Assembly: GCF_014287585.1 (NCBI RefSeq)
Contig: NZ_JACOOJ010000002.1
Coordinates: forward strand, 167,120-231,119
Length of the DNA stretch: 64,000 bases
Direction of reading: 5' to 3'
DNA from: Parabacteroides hominis
GTDB lineage: Bacteria > Bacteroidota > Bacteroidia > Bacteroidales > Tannerellaceae
Part shown: positions 35,830-44,989 of the stretch, piece after piece
How the letters are laid out: each line of letters starts with the position of its first letter
Numbering within the stretch: the first letter of the stretch is position 1
Translations under genes and position numbers: made by a program
Notes under the pieces: model-generated
The model's input: only the letters and a program-made list of their open reading frames with translations
The model's database searches: none
What the model was told of the DNA's origin: nothing

Positions 35830-36915
35830 TCATTCTGACAAGTTTCCTTCTAATTTCTCCAAATAAATATGTATCAGGCGTGGAACCGCATATTTCTCCA
35901 CATCTCCCGTCGCCACAGGGAGGAAAGCTTTCAGGGCGTCGCTCTCCCGCTCTATCTCTATCCGGTAGAAAGCTGCATACAGGATCTGATGGGACAGGAC
36001 ATGTTTCACGCCCTGCAAATCCGCCGAAACATCCATCCGGCCCGCCCCTTCGAACAACCGGCGAAAGGCATCCGTCGTCTGCAACTCCGCAAAATCCATA
36101 GCCCTGTCCGTTTCGATAAGCGGAAACTCGTAAAGCCCTTCCCAAATATCTTTCCCTTTCCGGCGGGACAACCAGGTTTTCCCTTTATATATAATGTATA
36201 AATAATGAAAGAAGCGGTCGCGCGTCCTGGTCTTATTCTGTTTCACCGGATAGGCTTGCACATAGCCCGCCCCATAAGCCGCACAGCCTCCTTTCAGCGG
36301 ACAGGCTTCACAATCCGGATTTTGCGGCACACATTGCAAGGCGCCCAATTCCATTATAGCCTGGTTATGCAACCCTGCGTGCTGCGGGTCCATCACCAGC
36401 CCGGCCAGTTCCGTAAAGGTTTTTTTCCCTCTGGGCGTATCGATCGGAGTGTCTATCGCAAACAGGCGCGAAAGCACCCGGAAGACATTCCCGTCCACAA
36501 CCGGATACGGCTGGTTCCATACAAAGGAAACGATGGCCGCCGCCGTATACTCCCCTATCCCTTTCAAAGAGATCACATCCTTATAGCGGTTGGGAAATAC
36601 CCCGCCGAAACGCTCCATAATATCTTTTGCCGCGGCATGCAGGTTACGGGCGCGGCTGTAATAGCCGAGACCCTGCCAGTATTTCAACACCTCGTCTTCC
36701 TCTGCCGAAGCCAGCGATGCCACATCCGGAAACCGTTCGGTAAAACGGAGGAAATAATCCATTCCTTGCGCCACCCGCGTTTGTTGAAGGATAATCTCGG
36801 ATATCCAGATTATATAGGGATCGGAAGATTCCCGCCAGGGCAACTCCCTTTTATGCACCCGATACCAGTCACGCAACAAGCGGCTGGTTTCTAATTCGTT
36901 TTCTATCTGCGACAT
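35830..36915 (-). CDS. mutY: A/G-specific adenine glycosylase
   Basis: 361 residues from the ATG at 36915 (MSQIENELET); an upstream in-frame start at 36948 adds only 11 non-conserved residues. A helix-hairpin-helix with LKGIGEYTAAAI, the catalytic Glu/Asp region, and the iron-sulfur motif CVPQNPDCEACPLKGGC are present. The C-terminal NUDIX-like domain (about 220-350) reads 8-oxoG. It removes A paired with 8-oxoG. It is followed by ssb 42 bp on. Confidence 0.94.
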   Translation of the reverse strand: MSQIENELETSRLLRDWYRVHKRELPWRESSDPYIIWISEIILQQTRVAQGMDYFLRFTERFPDVASLASAEEDEVLKYWQGLGYYSRARNLHAAAKDIMERFGGVFPNRYKDVISLKGIGEYTAAAIVSFVWNQPYPVVDGNVFRVLSRLFAIDTPIDTPRGKKTFTELAGLVMDPQHAGLHNQAIMELGALQCVPQNPDCEACPLKGGCAAYGAGYVQAYPVKQNKTRTRDRFFHYLYIIYKGKTWLSRRKGKDIWEGLYEFPLIETDRAMDFAELQTTDAFRRLFEGAGRMDVSADLQGVKHVLSHQILYAAFYRIEIERESDALKAFLPVATGDVEKYAVPRLIHIYLEKLEGNLSE

Positions 36916-36962
36916 ACAGTTCTTTTTTAGCCTTCTCAAGACTTGCAACTAATTGATTACTG

Positions 36963-36970
36963 CAAACATA
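36963..36970 (-). promoter_or_regulatory. -7 element for mutY
   Basis: TATGTTTG on the minus strand fits TAnnTTTG. It is 48 bp upstream of the mutY ATG. Confidence 0.5.
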
Positions 36971-37049
36971 CACAGTTCTAACGAATTGCAAGGAAACTTT
37001 TTTCTTAAAATTTGGCTGGCAATTCTTTTTCCACTTAAATAAAAAGCTA

Positions 37050-37057
37050 TATATTTG
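37050..37057 (+). promoter_or_regulatory. -7 element for the HU gene
   Basis: TATATTTG fits TAnnTTTG, 52 bp upstream of the HU ATG, in the divergent mutY/HU spacer. Confidence 0.65.
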
Positions 37058-37108
37058 CATTCCAAAAAATTAATAGGTCCAAATCAATTATTTAATTAAT
37101 TTATAGAC

Positions 37109-37381
37109 ATGACTAAAGCAGATATTGTTAGCGAAATTTCAAAAAGCACTGGCATTGACAAACAGACAGTGTTGAACAGCGTAGAATCTTTTATGGATAT
37201 CGTAAAAAGTTCATTGTCTCAGGGTGAAAACGTATACCTGAGAGGTTTTGGAAGTTTCGTGATTAAAAAGAGAGCCCAGAAGACAGCTCGTAATATTTCA
37301 AAGAATACTACGATCATCATCCCGGAACATAACATTCCGTCATTCAAGCCGGCTAAGACTTTCCTGAACGAAGTAAAGTAA
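37109..37381 (+). CDS. HU family DNA-binding protein
   Basis: 90 residues, the usual HU length. MTKADIVSEISKSTGIDK, then VYLRGFGSFVIKKRAQKTARN and the C-terminal PSFKPAKTFLNEVK match the family. It is a dimeric nucleoid protein that bends DNA. Its position before the ribosomal-type small gene and RNase G/E is conserved in the order. It has its own -7 element. Confidence 0.95.
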   Translation: MTKADIVSEISKSTGIDKQTVLNSVESFMDIVKSSLSQGENVYLRGFGSFVIKKRAQKTARNISKNTTIIIPEHNIPSFKPAKTFLNEVK

Positions 37382-37417
37382 TTTAGTTATTATAGTTTAA
37401 TTTAAAATTTTAAAACA

Positions 37418-37507
37418 ATGCCCAGCGGAAAGAAAAGAAAAAGACATAAGATGTCTACGCACAAGCGCAAAAAGAGACTAAAGAAGAATAGACATAAGAA
37501 AAAATAA
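37418..37507 (+). CDS. AURKAIP1/COX24 domain small basic protein (bS22/mS38-like)
   Basis: 29 residues, beginning MPSGKKRKRHKMSTHKRKKR and ending in a run of Lys/Arg/His. Start ATG 37418, stop TAA 37505-37507; the frame is tiny and easy to miss. It matches the AURKAIP1/COX24 domain, whose mitochondrial form is ribosomal protein mS38 and whose mycobacterial form is bS22, so it is probably a small-subunit ribosome component. It lies 36 bp after HU and before a 14-bp-stem terminator, so it is likely cotranscribed with HU. Confidence 0.85.
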   Translation: MPSGKKRKRHKMSTHKRKKRLKKNRHKKK

Positions 37508-37526
37508 GTCTATTTGAGCAACTCTG

Positions 37527-37565
37527 AAGAACAAACTTAATAAGAGACCTTTTAAGTTTGTTCTT
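37527..37565 (+). terminator. AT-rich 14-bp-stem hairpin between the small basic gene and RNase G
   Basis: A perfect inverted repeat with arms at 37527-37540 and 37552-37565. Its right arm also carries a TAAGTTTG that fits the -7 consensus for the next gene. It can end the HU transcript and mark the start of the RNase transcript. T-richness after the stem is modest. Confidence 0.6.
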
Positions 37566-37608
37566 TGCGTATTTGATAAGGTCCCATATTTTAACACCTC
37601 TTTTTATA

Positions 37609-39189
37609 GTGATTAGTGAATTAGTAGTTGATGTACAACCCAAAGAGGTATCTATAGCCGTACTGGAGGATAAGAACCTTGTCGAGCTCCAAAAGGAAGC
37701 CCGCAACGTCTCTTTTGCTGTCGGCGATATATATCTGGGCAAAGTTAAGAAACTGATGCCGGGTTTAAACGCTGCTTTCATTGATGTAGGTTATAAAAAG
37801 GATGCATTTCTTCACTATCTGGACTTAGGTCCTAATTTTAACACCCAGCAGAAATTCCTCAAGCAGGCACTGGGAGAACAGAAGGGAGATAAGAAACTCC
37901 CCGTCATCTCCAAAATGCAGTTGCTTCCCGAAATCGAAAAAGACGGAAGTATCAGCAACGTGCTCAAAGTCGGACAGGAAGTGCTGGTGCAGATCGCCAA
38001 AGAGCCGATATCAACAAAAGGTCCCAGACTGACTTCCGAGCTTTCTTTTGCCGGAAGATACATCGTGCTGATACCGTTTGCCGATAAAGTGTCGGTCTCC
38101 ACAAAAATCAAATCGAGCGAAGAGCGTGCCCGTCTACGCCAACTTATTCAAAGTATCAAGCCGAAGAACTTCAGCGTAATCGTACGCACCTCTTCGGAAG
38201 GAAAGCGCGTTGCCGAACTCGACCATGAATTGAAGACATTACTGAAACGTTGGGAAGAGAACATTCCTAAGATCACCAAAGTAAAAGCTCCTGCGCTCAT
38301 CTACGAAGAGACGGCAAGGGCAGTGGCTTTGTTGCGCGACATTTTCAACCCCTCTTTTCAGAACATTTATGTGAACGATGCGGACATCTATCACAATATC
38401 CGTGATTATGTCAGCCTGATTGCCCCCGGACGGGAAGAGATCGTGCAACGGTACACCGGCGAACTTCCTATCTTCGACAACTTTGCAATCACAAAACAGA
38501 TCAAGTCTTTATTCGGACGCACCGTCACATACAAAAGTGGAGCCTATTTGATTATCGAACACACGGAAGCCATGCACGTTATCGACGTGAACAGCGGGAA
38601 CCGCTCCAAAGGCAGTGATGCCCAGGAAAAAACGGCTATCGACGTGAACACGGCAGCAGCAGACGAAATTGCCCGTCAATTACGCCTACGCGATATGGGT
38701 GGCATTATCGTTGTCGACTTTATCGATATGGCTGAAGCTGCCAACCGGCAGAAACTGTTCGAACACATGACGAAAGCGATGGTTAACGACCGGGCAAAGC
38801 ATAATATTTTGCCGCTAAGCAAATTCGGCCTGATGCAGATCACCCGCCAACGCGTCCGTCCGGCAATGGATGTCGATACATCCGAAGCCTGTCCGACCTG
38901 TTTTGGCACGGGAACCATCAAACCCTCTATCCTGTTTACCGACAACCTGGAAGGAAAGATCGACTGCCTGGTTAACAAACACAACGTGAAGAAATTCGCC
39001 CTGCACGTACATCCTTATGTTGCAGCATTTATCAAGAGCGGAAGATTCCCGCTCAGTTGGAAATGGAAACTGAAATACTCGATGGGTATTAAAGTGATTC
39101 CGAATCAAAGTTTGGGCTTCCTGGAGTACAAGTTCATTGACTCCGACAAGAACGAACTGGACATGATGGAAGAAAAAGAAATCAAGTAA
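37609..39189 (+). CDS. rng: Rne/Rng family ribonuclease
   Basis: 526 residues if translation begins at GTG 37609 (giving a start MISELVVDVQ like the family). A longer frame from 37558 begins with a hydrophobic run lacking homology and overlaps the hairpin, so it is rejected. The S1 domain (about 30-130) is followed by the RNase H-like and DNase I-like catalytic core with VIDVNSGNR and GGIIVVDFIDM (the Mg-binding Asp residues). Then comes the zinc link CPTCFGTG and a short small domain. It processes rRNA and mRNA 5' ends. Confidence 0.93.
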   Translation: MISELVVDVQPKEVSIAVLEDKNLVELQKEARNVSFAVGDIYLGKVKKLMPGLNAAFIDVGYKKDAFLHYLDLGPNFNTQQKFLKQALGEQKGDKKLPVISKMQLLPEIEKDGSISNVLKVGQEVLVQIAKEPISTKGPRLTSELSFAGRYIVLIPFADKVSVSTKIKSSEERARLRQLIQSIKPKNFSVIVRTSSEGKRVAELDHELKTLLKRWEENIPKITKVKAPALIYEETARAVALLRDIFNPSFQNIYVNDADIYHNIRDYVSLIAPGREEIVQRYTGELPIFDNFAITKQIKSLFGRTVTYKSGAYLIIEHTEAMHVIDVNSGNRSKGSDAQEKTAIDVNTAAADEIARQLRLRDMGGIIVVDFIDMAEAANRQKLFEHMTKAMVNDRAKHNILPLSKFGLMQITRQRVRPAMDVDTSEACPTCFGTGTIKPSILFTDNLEGKIDCLVNKHNVKKFALHVHPYVAAFIKSGRFPLSWKWKLKYSMGIKVIPNQSLGFLEYKFIDSDKNELDMMEEKEIK

Positions 39190-39192
39190 CAT

Positions 39193-39232
39193 AAAAGTCC
39201 CCGGAACTCATAAAGTCCGGGGACTTTTTTTT
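39193..39232 (+). terminator. Terminator after rng
   Basis: Arms AAAGTCCCCGG and CCGGGGACTTT with eight Ts, directly past the rng stop. A strong intrinsic terminator. Confidence 0.92.
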
Positions 39233-39270
39233 ATAAAATTCACACCCCCTTTATACCGGCGATTTCCCGG

Positions 39271-39349
39271 TTCTTCTGTGGGTTTTACCCCCTTTAAATA
39301 TAATCCATAAAAGGGGCGCTAAAGCCCACAAAAGAAGAGGCTTTGCCTC
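39271..39349. repeat. Long imperfect hairpin, REP-like cluster
   Basis: Left arm 39271-39294 pairs in blocks (CTTCT, GTGGG, CCCCTTT) with 39311-39337. A second small hairpin GAGGC-TTT-GCCTC (39337-39349) abuts it, and ACCGG...CCGGT (about 39255-39272) precedes it. It lies between the rng terminator and the converging stop of the lipoprotein dehydrogenase gene. Confidence 0.6.
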
Positions 39350-39366
39350 CATACCGTATAATACAT

Positions 39367-40764
39367 TTATTTTGTCTTCGCTTTCGCCATATCCAAAGCC
39401 GAAGTTGTCGTGTAATACTTAGCCAACATATTAGGTACTTCCCAATCAGGTAATTTGCCGTCCTTCAGGTATTCCAGGAAATGTTCCGTTACCTGGCCGA
39501 AGTGGGCTTCATGACCTACGCTGTATTTAGCCGGAATTTCGACCTGCCATACACCGTTACGGATCTTATTCAACGCAACACCGGGATATTCAGCCGATAC
39601 CTTTTCCATCGAAGCGGTCAGGTCCTTTTCGTAAGCGGCCAGATCCACGCCTTTCACTGCTTCGACAAACAATTCAGGCTTGTAATTCTGCTCCTTGCCC
39701 TGACGGATCACCAGGTCGGCTTTGCTACCCTTCATGACGGAGAAGTGGGTATCGCCGCCCCCTTTCGGGAAGGTGTAGTTCCAGATAACGGATACTTTAG
39801 CCGTCACACCTTTGATCTTATAAATGATGTCACCATTGCAATATACTTTCAACGTATCGTTTTCCACGTCTTTCTTCAGGAAGTCAGGATAAGCCTCTGT
39901 TCCTGTCACCTGTTTGAACTCTTCCGGGCTGATAGAGGTTGTCCAACGGTTGGCATCTATCAGTTCGATATCCTTCTTATAGTCAATAATCTGGCCGGGG
40001 AAGGCTTCCCATTGCACAAGGTCGACTAAGTGAGTCGTCACATCGACTATGCCTTCGCCCTGCTGGGTCACGTCAAAAAACCAGGCAGGACGTTTCAGAG
40101 GATTCCCAGAAACGACTTTAAAGAAATGATGTACACTTTCCTTTACGATTGCCGGTTCTTCGGGAGTTCCCTGCAATTGTTCGCCATAAACAGCCGGAAT
40201 GCAGGACAGTTCGCGCTGCAAAATGGTTGTTATCTCATGACGTTCCGTCATAATATCGTACAACAAGATACCTTTCTGGCGGGCAATATCGAAACATTCT
40301 TTGAGCAGACCGAAATTATCACTGTTTATGGCCATCGGCTTATCCGCCAAAACATGGATGCCGGCCATAAGTGTCTGTTTGATATACTCGGTCTTCTTTC
40401 CGTTGTTTCCGGCCGTAACCATCACATTTCCTTTCTTCTCGGAAAGCATCTTTTCCAGGAAGTCCGGTCCTGAATAAACGACCTCCCGCCATTTTGTAGG
40501 AGAGTCTGCACGCATATTATAGCCATTGATCTTATTCAGATGTTCCTGCACGTCGTCTCCTTCCGGAGCATACACATATACTTCGTCCGCCACTTGCTCA
40601 TAAGAGTTTTTTTGTACAAGGGCAGCATGGAAATGACCGGGATCGAGCGTAATCAACTTTATCTCTCCCGGAGTTCCGGCCAGTCCGCCGGGCTTTTCTT
40701 TCTTTGTCGAACAGGAAAGCATCAACAAGAGTGATGCCACCGTAAAAATCAAATACTTCTTCAT
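39367..40764 (-). CDS. Gfo/Idh/MocA-like dehydrogenase lipoprotein, operon copy
   Basis: 465 residues from the ATG at 40764, with a lipobox LLMLSC (cysteine about 18). A Rossmann-like N-terminal domain lacks the perfect GxGxxG but keeps the DKPMAIN motif of the family. The C-terminal domain has VDVTTHLVDLVQWEAFPGQ. The C-terminal half is identical or nearly so, in protein and DNA, to that of the paralogue at 47443-48843, while the N-terminal halves diverge: a gene-conversion pattern. It is last in the minus-strand operon starting near 46363. It is likely periplasm-side or surface anchored; the substrate is unknown. Confidence 0.88.
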   Translation of the reverse strand: MKKYLIFTVASLLLMLSCSTKKEKPGGLAGTPGEIKLITLDPGHFHAALVQKNSYEQVADEVYVYAPEGDDVQEHLNKINGYNMRADSPTKWREVVYSGPDFLEKMLSEKKGNVMVTAGNNGKKTEYIKQTLMAGIHVLADKPMAINSDNFGLLKECFDIARQKGILLYDIMTERHEITTILQRELSCIPAVYGEQLQGTPEEPAIVKESVHHFFKVVSGNPLKRPAWFFDVTQQGEGIVDVTTHLVDLVQWEAFPGQIIDYKKDIELIDANRWTTSISPEEFKQVTGTEAYPDFLKKDVENDTLKVYCNGDIIYKIKGVTAKVSVIWNYTFPKGGGDTHFSVMKGSKADLVIRQGKEQNYKPELFVEAVKGVDLAAYEKDLTASMEKVSAEYPGVALNKIRNGVWQVEIPAKYSVGHEAHFGQVTEHFLEYLKDGKLPDWEVPNMLAKYYTTTSALDMAKAKTK

Positions 40765-40776
40765 CTTATCACACAT

Positions 40777-42000
40777 CTAATTTATTTTATCCGGATTCTC
40801 GATCAAAAAACGTTCTATTCCTGTTTGCAAACCATCTATTTCGGCAAGTCCCTTCAAACGGCCGATCAAAGGATATCCAGGGTTGGCACTCCTGCCATAA
40901 TCGTCCAATATCCGTAAGCCGTGATCGGGCCGGAAAGGCAACCTTATATCCTTGCGTCCAGCCTTTTTCCGCCTGATTTGTTCTTCCAACAAAACCTTCA
41001 CAACAGCAAACATATCGACACTTCCTCCCAAATGCCCGGATTCATAAAAGCCATGATCCGGTAAAAATGCCGTATTCCGCAAATGCACGAAATGAATGCG
41101 GGAAGCAAACTCTTTCGCCATTAAAACCAGGTCATTATCAGGACGTGCCGATAAAGAACCGGTGCAAAAAGTAAGGCCGTTTGCAATAGATTCGCATTGG
41201 CTGAATATCCACCGGAGATCTTCGACCGTTCCGGCGATCCTCGGCAATCCGAGTAAAGGGAAAGGGGGATCGTCCGGATGAATGCAAAGGTTCACCCCGG
41301 CTTCTTCCGCGACCGGAATCACATCGTCCAGAAACAGAACGAGATTACGGCGCAACTGTTCTTTTCCTATCCGATTATAGGTTTTCAGATAATCGAGGAA
41401 CTGTTTCTTATAATCTCCTCCATCTCCCACTACACCATGAATAAACGCCTGCGTCACAATAATAATATTATGAGCTAACTCTTCCTGCTGTTTCGGGGAT
41501 AGTTCGGCAACTATCTCAGCAGCCTTTTCCTGAATATCCAGAGGATAACATTCACGCGCACCCTCCCGCTTCAAGACATAAATGTCGAAAGCGGCAAAAG
41601 TCGGATAATCGAACAGCATCGATTCGGCCCCGTCCCTGTTTCGATAATGCAAATCCGTTCGCGCCCAATCCAGCACAGGCATAAAATTATAGCATACGGT
41701 ATCTATGCCACAGGCTCCCAGATTTCGTAAGGACTGCCGGTAGTTTTCGATCAGGCGGAAACGGTCGGCAGAACAAATCTTGATTCCTTCCGAAACAGGA
41801 AGACTTTCCACTACACTCCATCTCATGCCATAACTTTCTATTTCCCGCTTGACAGCCTGTATCTCCCCGACCGGCCAAACTTCGCCCGAAGGAATATGAT
41901 GGAGGGACGTAACGACTCCTTCCACCCCCATCTGCTTTAAATCGGCAAGTCCGACAGAATCTTTCCTGCCGAACCACCTCCATGTCTTCTCCAACGCCAT
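40777..42000 (-). CDS. uxuA: Mannonate dehydratase
   Basis: 407 residues. UxuA removes water from D-mannonate to give 2-keto-3-deoxygluconate in hexuronate breakdown. The signatures TWRWFGRKDSV at the start, VTSLHHIPSGEVW, the CIHPDDPPFPLLGLPRI block (metal-binding Cys/His) and the FRPDHG end are all present. It is cytosolic, coupled to the SDR gene (4-bp gap) that probably acts one step earlier in the pathway. Confidence 0.95.
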   Translation of the reverse strand: MALEKTWRWFGRKDSVGLADLKQMGVEGVVTSLHHIPSGEVWPVGEIQAVKREIESYGMRWSVVESLPVSEGIKICSADRFRLIENYRQSLRNLGACGIDTVCYNFMPVLDWARTDLHYRNRDGAESMLFDYPTFAAFDIYVLKREGARECYPLDIQEKAAEIVAELSPKQQEELAHNIIIVTQAFIHGVVGDGGDYKKQFLDYLKTYNRIGKEQLRRNLVLFLDDVIPVAEEAGVNLCIHPDDPPFPLLGLPRIAGTVEDLRWIFSQCESIANGLTFCTGSLSARPDNDLVLMAKEFASRIHFVHLRNTAFLPDHGFYESGHLGGSVDMFAVVKVLLEEQIRRKKAGRKDIRLPFRPDHGLRILDDYGRSANPGYPLIGRLKGLAEIDGLQTGIERFLIENPDKIN

Positions 42001-42003
42001 ATC

Positions 42004-42810
42004 TCAGACTCCGCTAAATGAACTAAAACCGCCATCCACCGGAATAATTGCTCCTGTAATGAAACTGGCATGCTCCGAACAGAGAAAATGAACCAGCCCG
42101 TTCAACTCCCTGATATCCCCAAAACGTTTCATCGGCGTACGTGCCAGCACCTTCCTGCTCCGTTCCGTATAAGATCCATCTGGATTGATCAGTACCGTAC
42201 GATTCTGGTCGCCGATAAAGAATCCCGGAGCCAAAGCATTCACACGGATTTTCTCACTGAACTTCAAAGCCATCTCCATAGCCAGCCATTGGGTAAAGAT
42301 ACTCACTCCGCTTTTGGCAACGGAATAGCCCGGCACGCGCGTTATAGCCGAATAGGTCGCCATCGACGAGACATTGATAATGCTCCCTGCCCCCTTTTCT
42401 GCCATGGCTTTTCCGAATACAAGACAAGGATAAACCGTCCCGTTCATATTCAGATCCGTTACCCGGTTGAAATCTTCGACCTTCATATCGAACACGGTCT
42501 GATCTTCCCGCAGGGTAGCGCCTGGCAGATTACCGCCTGCTGCATTTACCAGAATGTCGACACTCCCCCATCCGGCAAGCAATTTTTCCCGCGCCGCCTC
42601 AAGGCTTTGCATATCCAGTACATTGCACTGGATACCCATCACTTCTCCCAACGGCTTTAACTCCTTCACCCGGTTGTCAAGCTGTTCCTGACGTATATCC
42701 AGGATCGCCACTTTGACACCGTTCTCCACCAGGCTACGGGAAATACTGCCTCCCAGAACACCACCGCCACCGGTTACAACGGCGACTTTACCTTTCAAAT
42801 TCAGTTCCAT
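42004..42810 (-). CDS. SDR family oxidoreductase, probable D-mannonate oxidoreductase (UxuB role)
   Basis: 268 residues from the ATG at 42810 (MELNLKGKVAVVTGG). NAD(P)-loop TGGGGVLGG, NAAGGN, the catalytic Ser and Y-x-x-x-K in GYSVAKSG are present. It is a short-chain dehydrogenase, not the long-chain UxuB of E. coli; Bacteroides uses SDRs of this type beside uxuA, so reduction of fructuronate to mannonate is inferred from the neighbour. A 22-residue N-terminal extension in the frame is not conserved and was left out. Confidence 0.87.
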   Translation of the reverse strand: MELNLKGKVAVVTGGGGVLGGSISRSLVENGVKVAILDIRQEQLDNRVKELKPLGEVMGIQCNVLDMQSLEAAREKLLAGWGSVDILVNAAGGNLPGATLREDQTVFDMKVEDFNRVTDLNMNGTVYPCLVFGKAMAEKGAGSIINVSSMATYSAITRVPGYSVAKSGVSIFTQWLAMEMALKFSEKIRVNALAPGFFIGDQNRTVLINPDGSYTERSRKVLARTPMKRFGDIRELNGLVHFLCSEHASFITGAIIPVDGGFSSFSGV

Positions 42811-42814
42811 CGGT

Positions 42815-43711
42815 CTATTCTTTTTTATATTGTTCAAATAAACGGGCAATATCGGCCTCTCCGGAATTCCCGGCATGAACCAATACCCGATATCTTAAAT
42901 TGATCTTTTCTCCCTTTTTCAACTCTGTCGTTTTTCCGTTCTCCGGCCAGTACATGGGGGTCGGTGATATAAAGCCATAATCACGCGTGAACCAAGGTGA
43001 CGGATACCATTTATTGGAAGGATGCTGCATGATTGCAATCCCTTCCGTTCCGGTTTTTCTTTTGCCGTAGCAATCGATCCAAGACGAACCGACCCCAAAC
43101 GTTCCTTTTTCCCCTTCTTTACCTTCCGAATTAATCATGGCTCCCCCCTGCCTGACTGTCAGGTCCGGATCGATACGAGCACTAAACAAAGAATGGTTGG
43201 TTTTCTGGATCGTGACATCCATCAGCATTTCCATTTCTATATCAAAATCCAACTGATACAAATCTTCGGACGGGGAAGAGATCGTGATCTTACGCCGGTC
43301 GATGACAGGAGCCTGCGCATCCGGACGTTTCCAGATACACTCGTCTTCGATCACCACCCGCTCACCTTTCGCCTCGACAATACGGGCGCCGATCGACACG
43401 ATCTGGCCGCGTTCGAGTCCCTCCTGCCAATAGTTGCCGCCATTCACCCGGTCGCAACCGAAAAACAAGGAACTGTGGTGAGGATATTCCCCATTGCGCA
43501 TCGAAGTCGTCGTTGCTCCCGATACAGGACCGTTGACCGGGAAAAAGAACGGATATTTCTCATCCGGCTGGAAACGGTAACTGGTAAAAAACTGTTTGCC
43601 GATCACGACATCAATACGATTTCCGATCTTTGTTGCGGAAACTTCCTGCTTCTGAGCCATCATGCTGCCGGTCAGGAAAACAGCAGCGATACTTAATAAT
43701 ATTTTTTTCAT
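42815..43711 (-). CDS. DUF6807 (PmoA-type) family secreted protein
   Basis: 298 residues with a signal peptide (cleavage after SMMAQ). A beta-rich body has the family signature GEYPHHSSLFFGCDRVNGGNYW (about 73-95), where HxxH-like residues may bind metal or sugar, and ends in a canonical TRDYGFISPTPMYWPENG block. The family was first named PmoA-like and is common in Bacteroidota sugar operons; no reaction is established. Its stop lies 4 bp before the SDR start. Confidence 0.8.
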   Translation of the reverse strand: MKKILLSIAAVFLTGSMMAQKQEVSATKIGNRIDVVIGKQFFTSYRFQPDEKYPFFFPVNGPVSGATTTSMRNGEYPHHSSLFFGCDRVNGGNYWQEGLERGQIVSIGARIVEAKGERVVIEDECIWKRPDAQAPVIDRRKITISSPSEDLYQLDFDIEMEMLMDVTIQKTNHSLFSARIDPDLTVRQGGAMINSEGKEGEKGTFGVGSSWIDCYGKRKTGTEGIAIMQHPSNKWYPSPWFTRDYGFISPTPMYWPENGKTTELKKGEKINLRYRVLVHAGNSGEADIARLFEQYKKE

Positions 43712-43748
43712 ACGTGTTCTATACTTTCGTTTTACCTTTATGTGATTT

Positions 43749-44984
43749 CTATTGAACCGTTACTTTCGGGGGATAGGCAAAATCATTCCAAAGGCGGTCC
43801 GCCTTTTCACGATCCATCTCGCCATCATAAGAGAAAATACGGTAACGTTGCTTATACAACTTTCCAGGCATCAACTCCCAATCCTTATTCTTTGTCGGAG
43901 CGAAATTGACAAAAGCGTCTCCCCGTCCGCCATTTGCCTTTTCATCCCAGATACGAAGAGGTTCGGGCGCATTGTAATTTTCCGGATGCCCCAGAAACAA
44001 CATCCCCGAACGTCCCTGGCTTCCACACTGCCCGGTAACATAAATCCAACGGGCTGTCGTCCCGTCTATTTGCTGACGCGTTTTTCCTTCGGACGTAAAC
44101 ATCTCGCAATTCTCTTTCGTCCACTCTTCCGTTGCACGCCAGCCGAAACCTGCATATCGATAGGCTTTTATCAACACCGGTAAATCCGTCGACGGATGCA
44201 GCCCAGATTCAAAGTCCCATAAAAAACCACCCGGTATGTTCCAGGCTTTCACATCCCAGGACTCATCCATTATCACCTTCTCGCCCTGCGCTCCAAAGAT
44301 GCAATGGTCGAGGCGAGCCGTATATCCGGCACAGATGCTTCCTTGAAATACCTGGTCTATCTTCCGTGCACGGACCGTTCCCTGCTTGTCACCCAGATTC
44401 CAAAGATCATACATCTTGCCATCGTACTCGATGCGCGTCCACGGATTCCAGATGCCATAATGATGATAATGGTCCTTTGGCTGGATGGTAGTCAACACAT
44501 TGCCAGAAGGAGAATAGGCCGGATGAATGAAACCGCTCCGCCCGTAGGCCGGATCAATCCCTGCCGGAGGAGAAACAAACGCATAGTTATATTGTAGGAC
44601 GTTCCGGCCATTCTGTTTCAGAATCAACCCTTTGCCGGTATCCTCCACCCGCATGGTTTCTTCACCGGCATCCGTTCTAACCAATCGGGCGACGAACTCG
44701 CGGGTAGTGCCTGCCGATGTAACTCCGTCCAACACCCAATATAAAACCGGGATTCCTCCCTTTTCCTGAATCAACTGACATTTTACAGGTTTCTGCTCCT
44801 TCCCTATCTGCTCGAACAAGGCAATCCGGGTATCTTTTTTTATTTTCAACTTGGATATTTCTGTCGAGACGATGCAATCCTGACGATCGAAACGCCCCGC
44901 TTCCACTACGATCCGGACAGTTCCCGCCGCCCACATGGAGACTGAAAGCAGGCTACACAGAATAATTGAAATTAGTTGTCTCAT
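43749..44984 (-). CDS. DUF6807 (PmoA-type) family secreted protein, larger form
   Basis: 411 residues from the ATG at 44984, with a signal peptide ending near WAAG. The frame could be extended by three codons to a TTG, but this is not needed. The body has PKDHYHHYGIWNPWTRIEYDG (about 166-186), parallel to the HH motif of the smaller neighbour, then LWNDFAYPPKV near the end. Two diverged family members in one operon suggest a pair acting on related substrates or as a complex; this is inferred. Confidence 0.78.
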   Translation of the reverse strand: MRQLISIILCSLLSVSMWAAGTVRIVVEAGRFDRQDCIVSTEISKLKIKKDTRIALFEQIGKEQKPVKCQLIQEKGGIPVLYWVLDGVTSAGTTREFVARLVRTDAGEETMRVEDTGKGLILKQNGRNVLQYNYAFVSPPAGIDPAYGRSGFIHPAYSPSGNVLTTIQPKDHYHHYGIWNPWTRIEYDGKMYDLWNLGDKQGTVRARKIDQVFQGSICAGYTARLDHCIFGAQGEKVIMDESWDVKAWNIPGGFLWDFESGLHPSTDLPVLIKAYRYAGFGWRATEEWTKENCEMFTSEGKTRQQIDGTTARWIYVTGQCGSQGRSGMLFLGHPENYNAPEPLRIWDEKANGGRGDAFVNFAPTKNKDWELMPGKLYKQRYRIFSYDGEMDREKADRLWNDFAYPPKVTVQ

Positions 44985-44989
44985 GGCAA

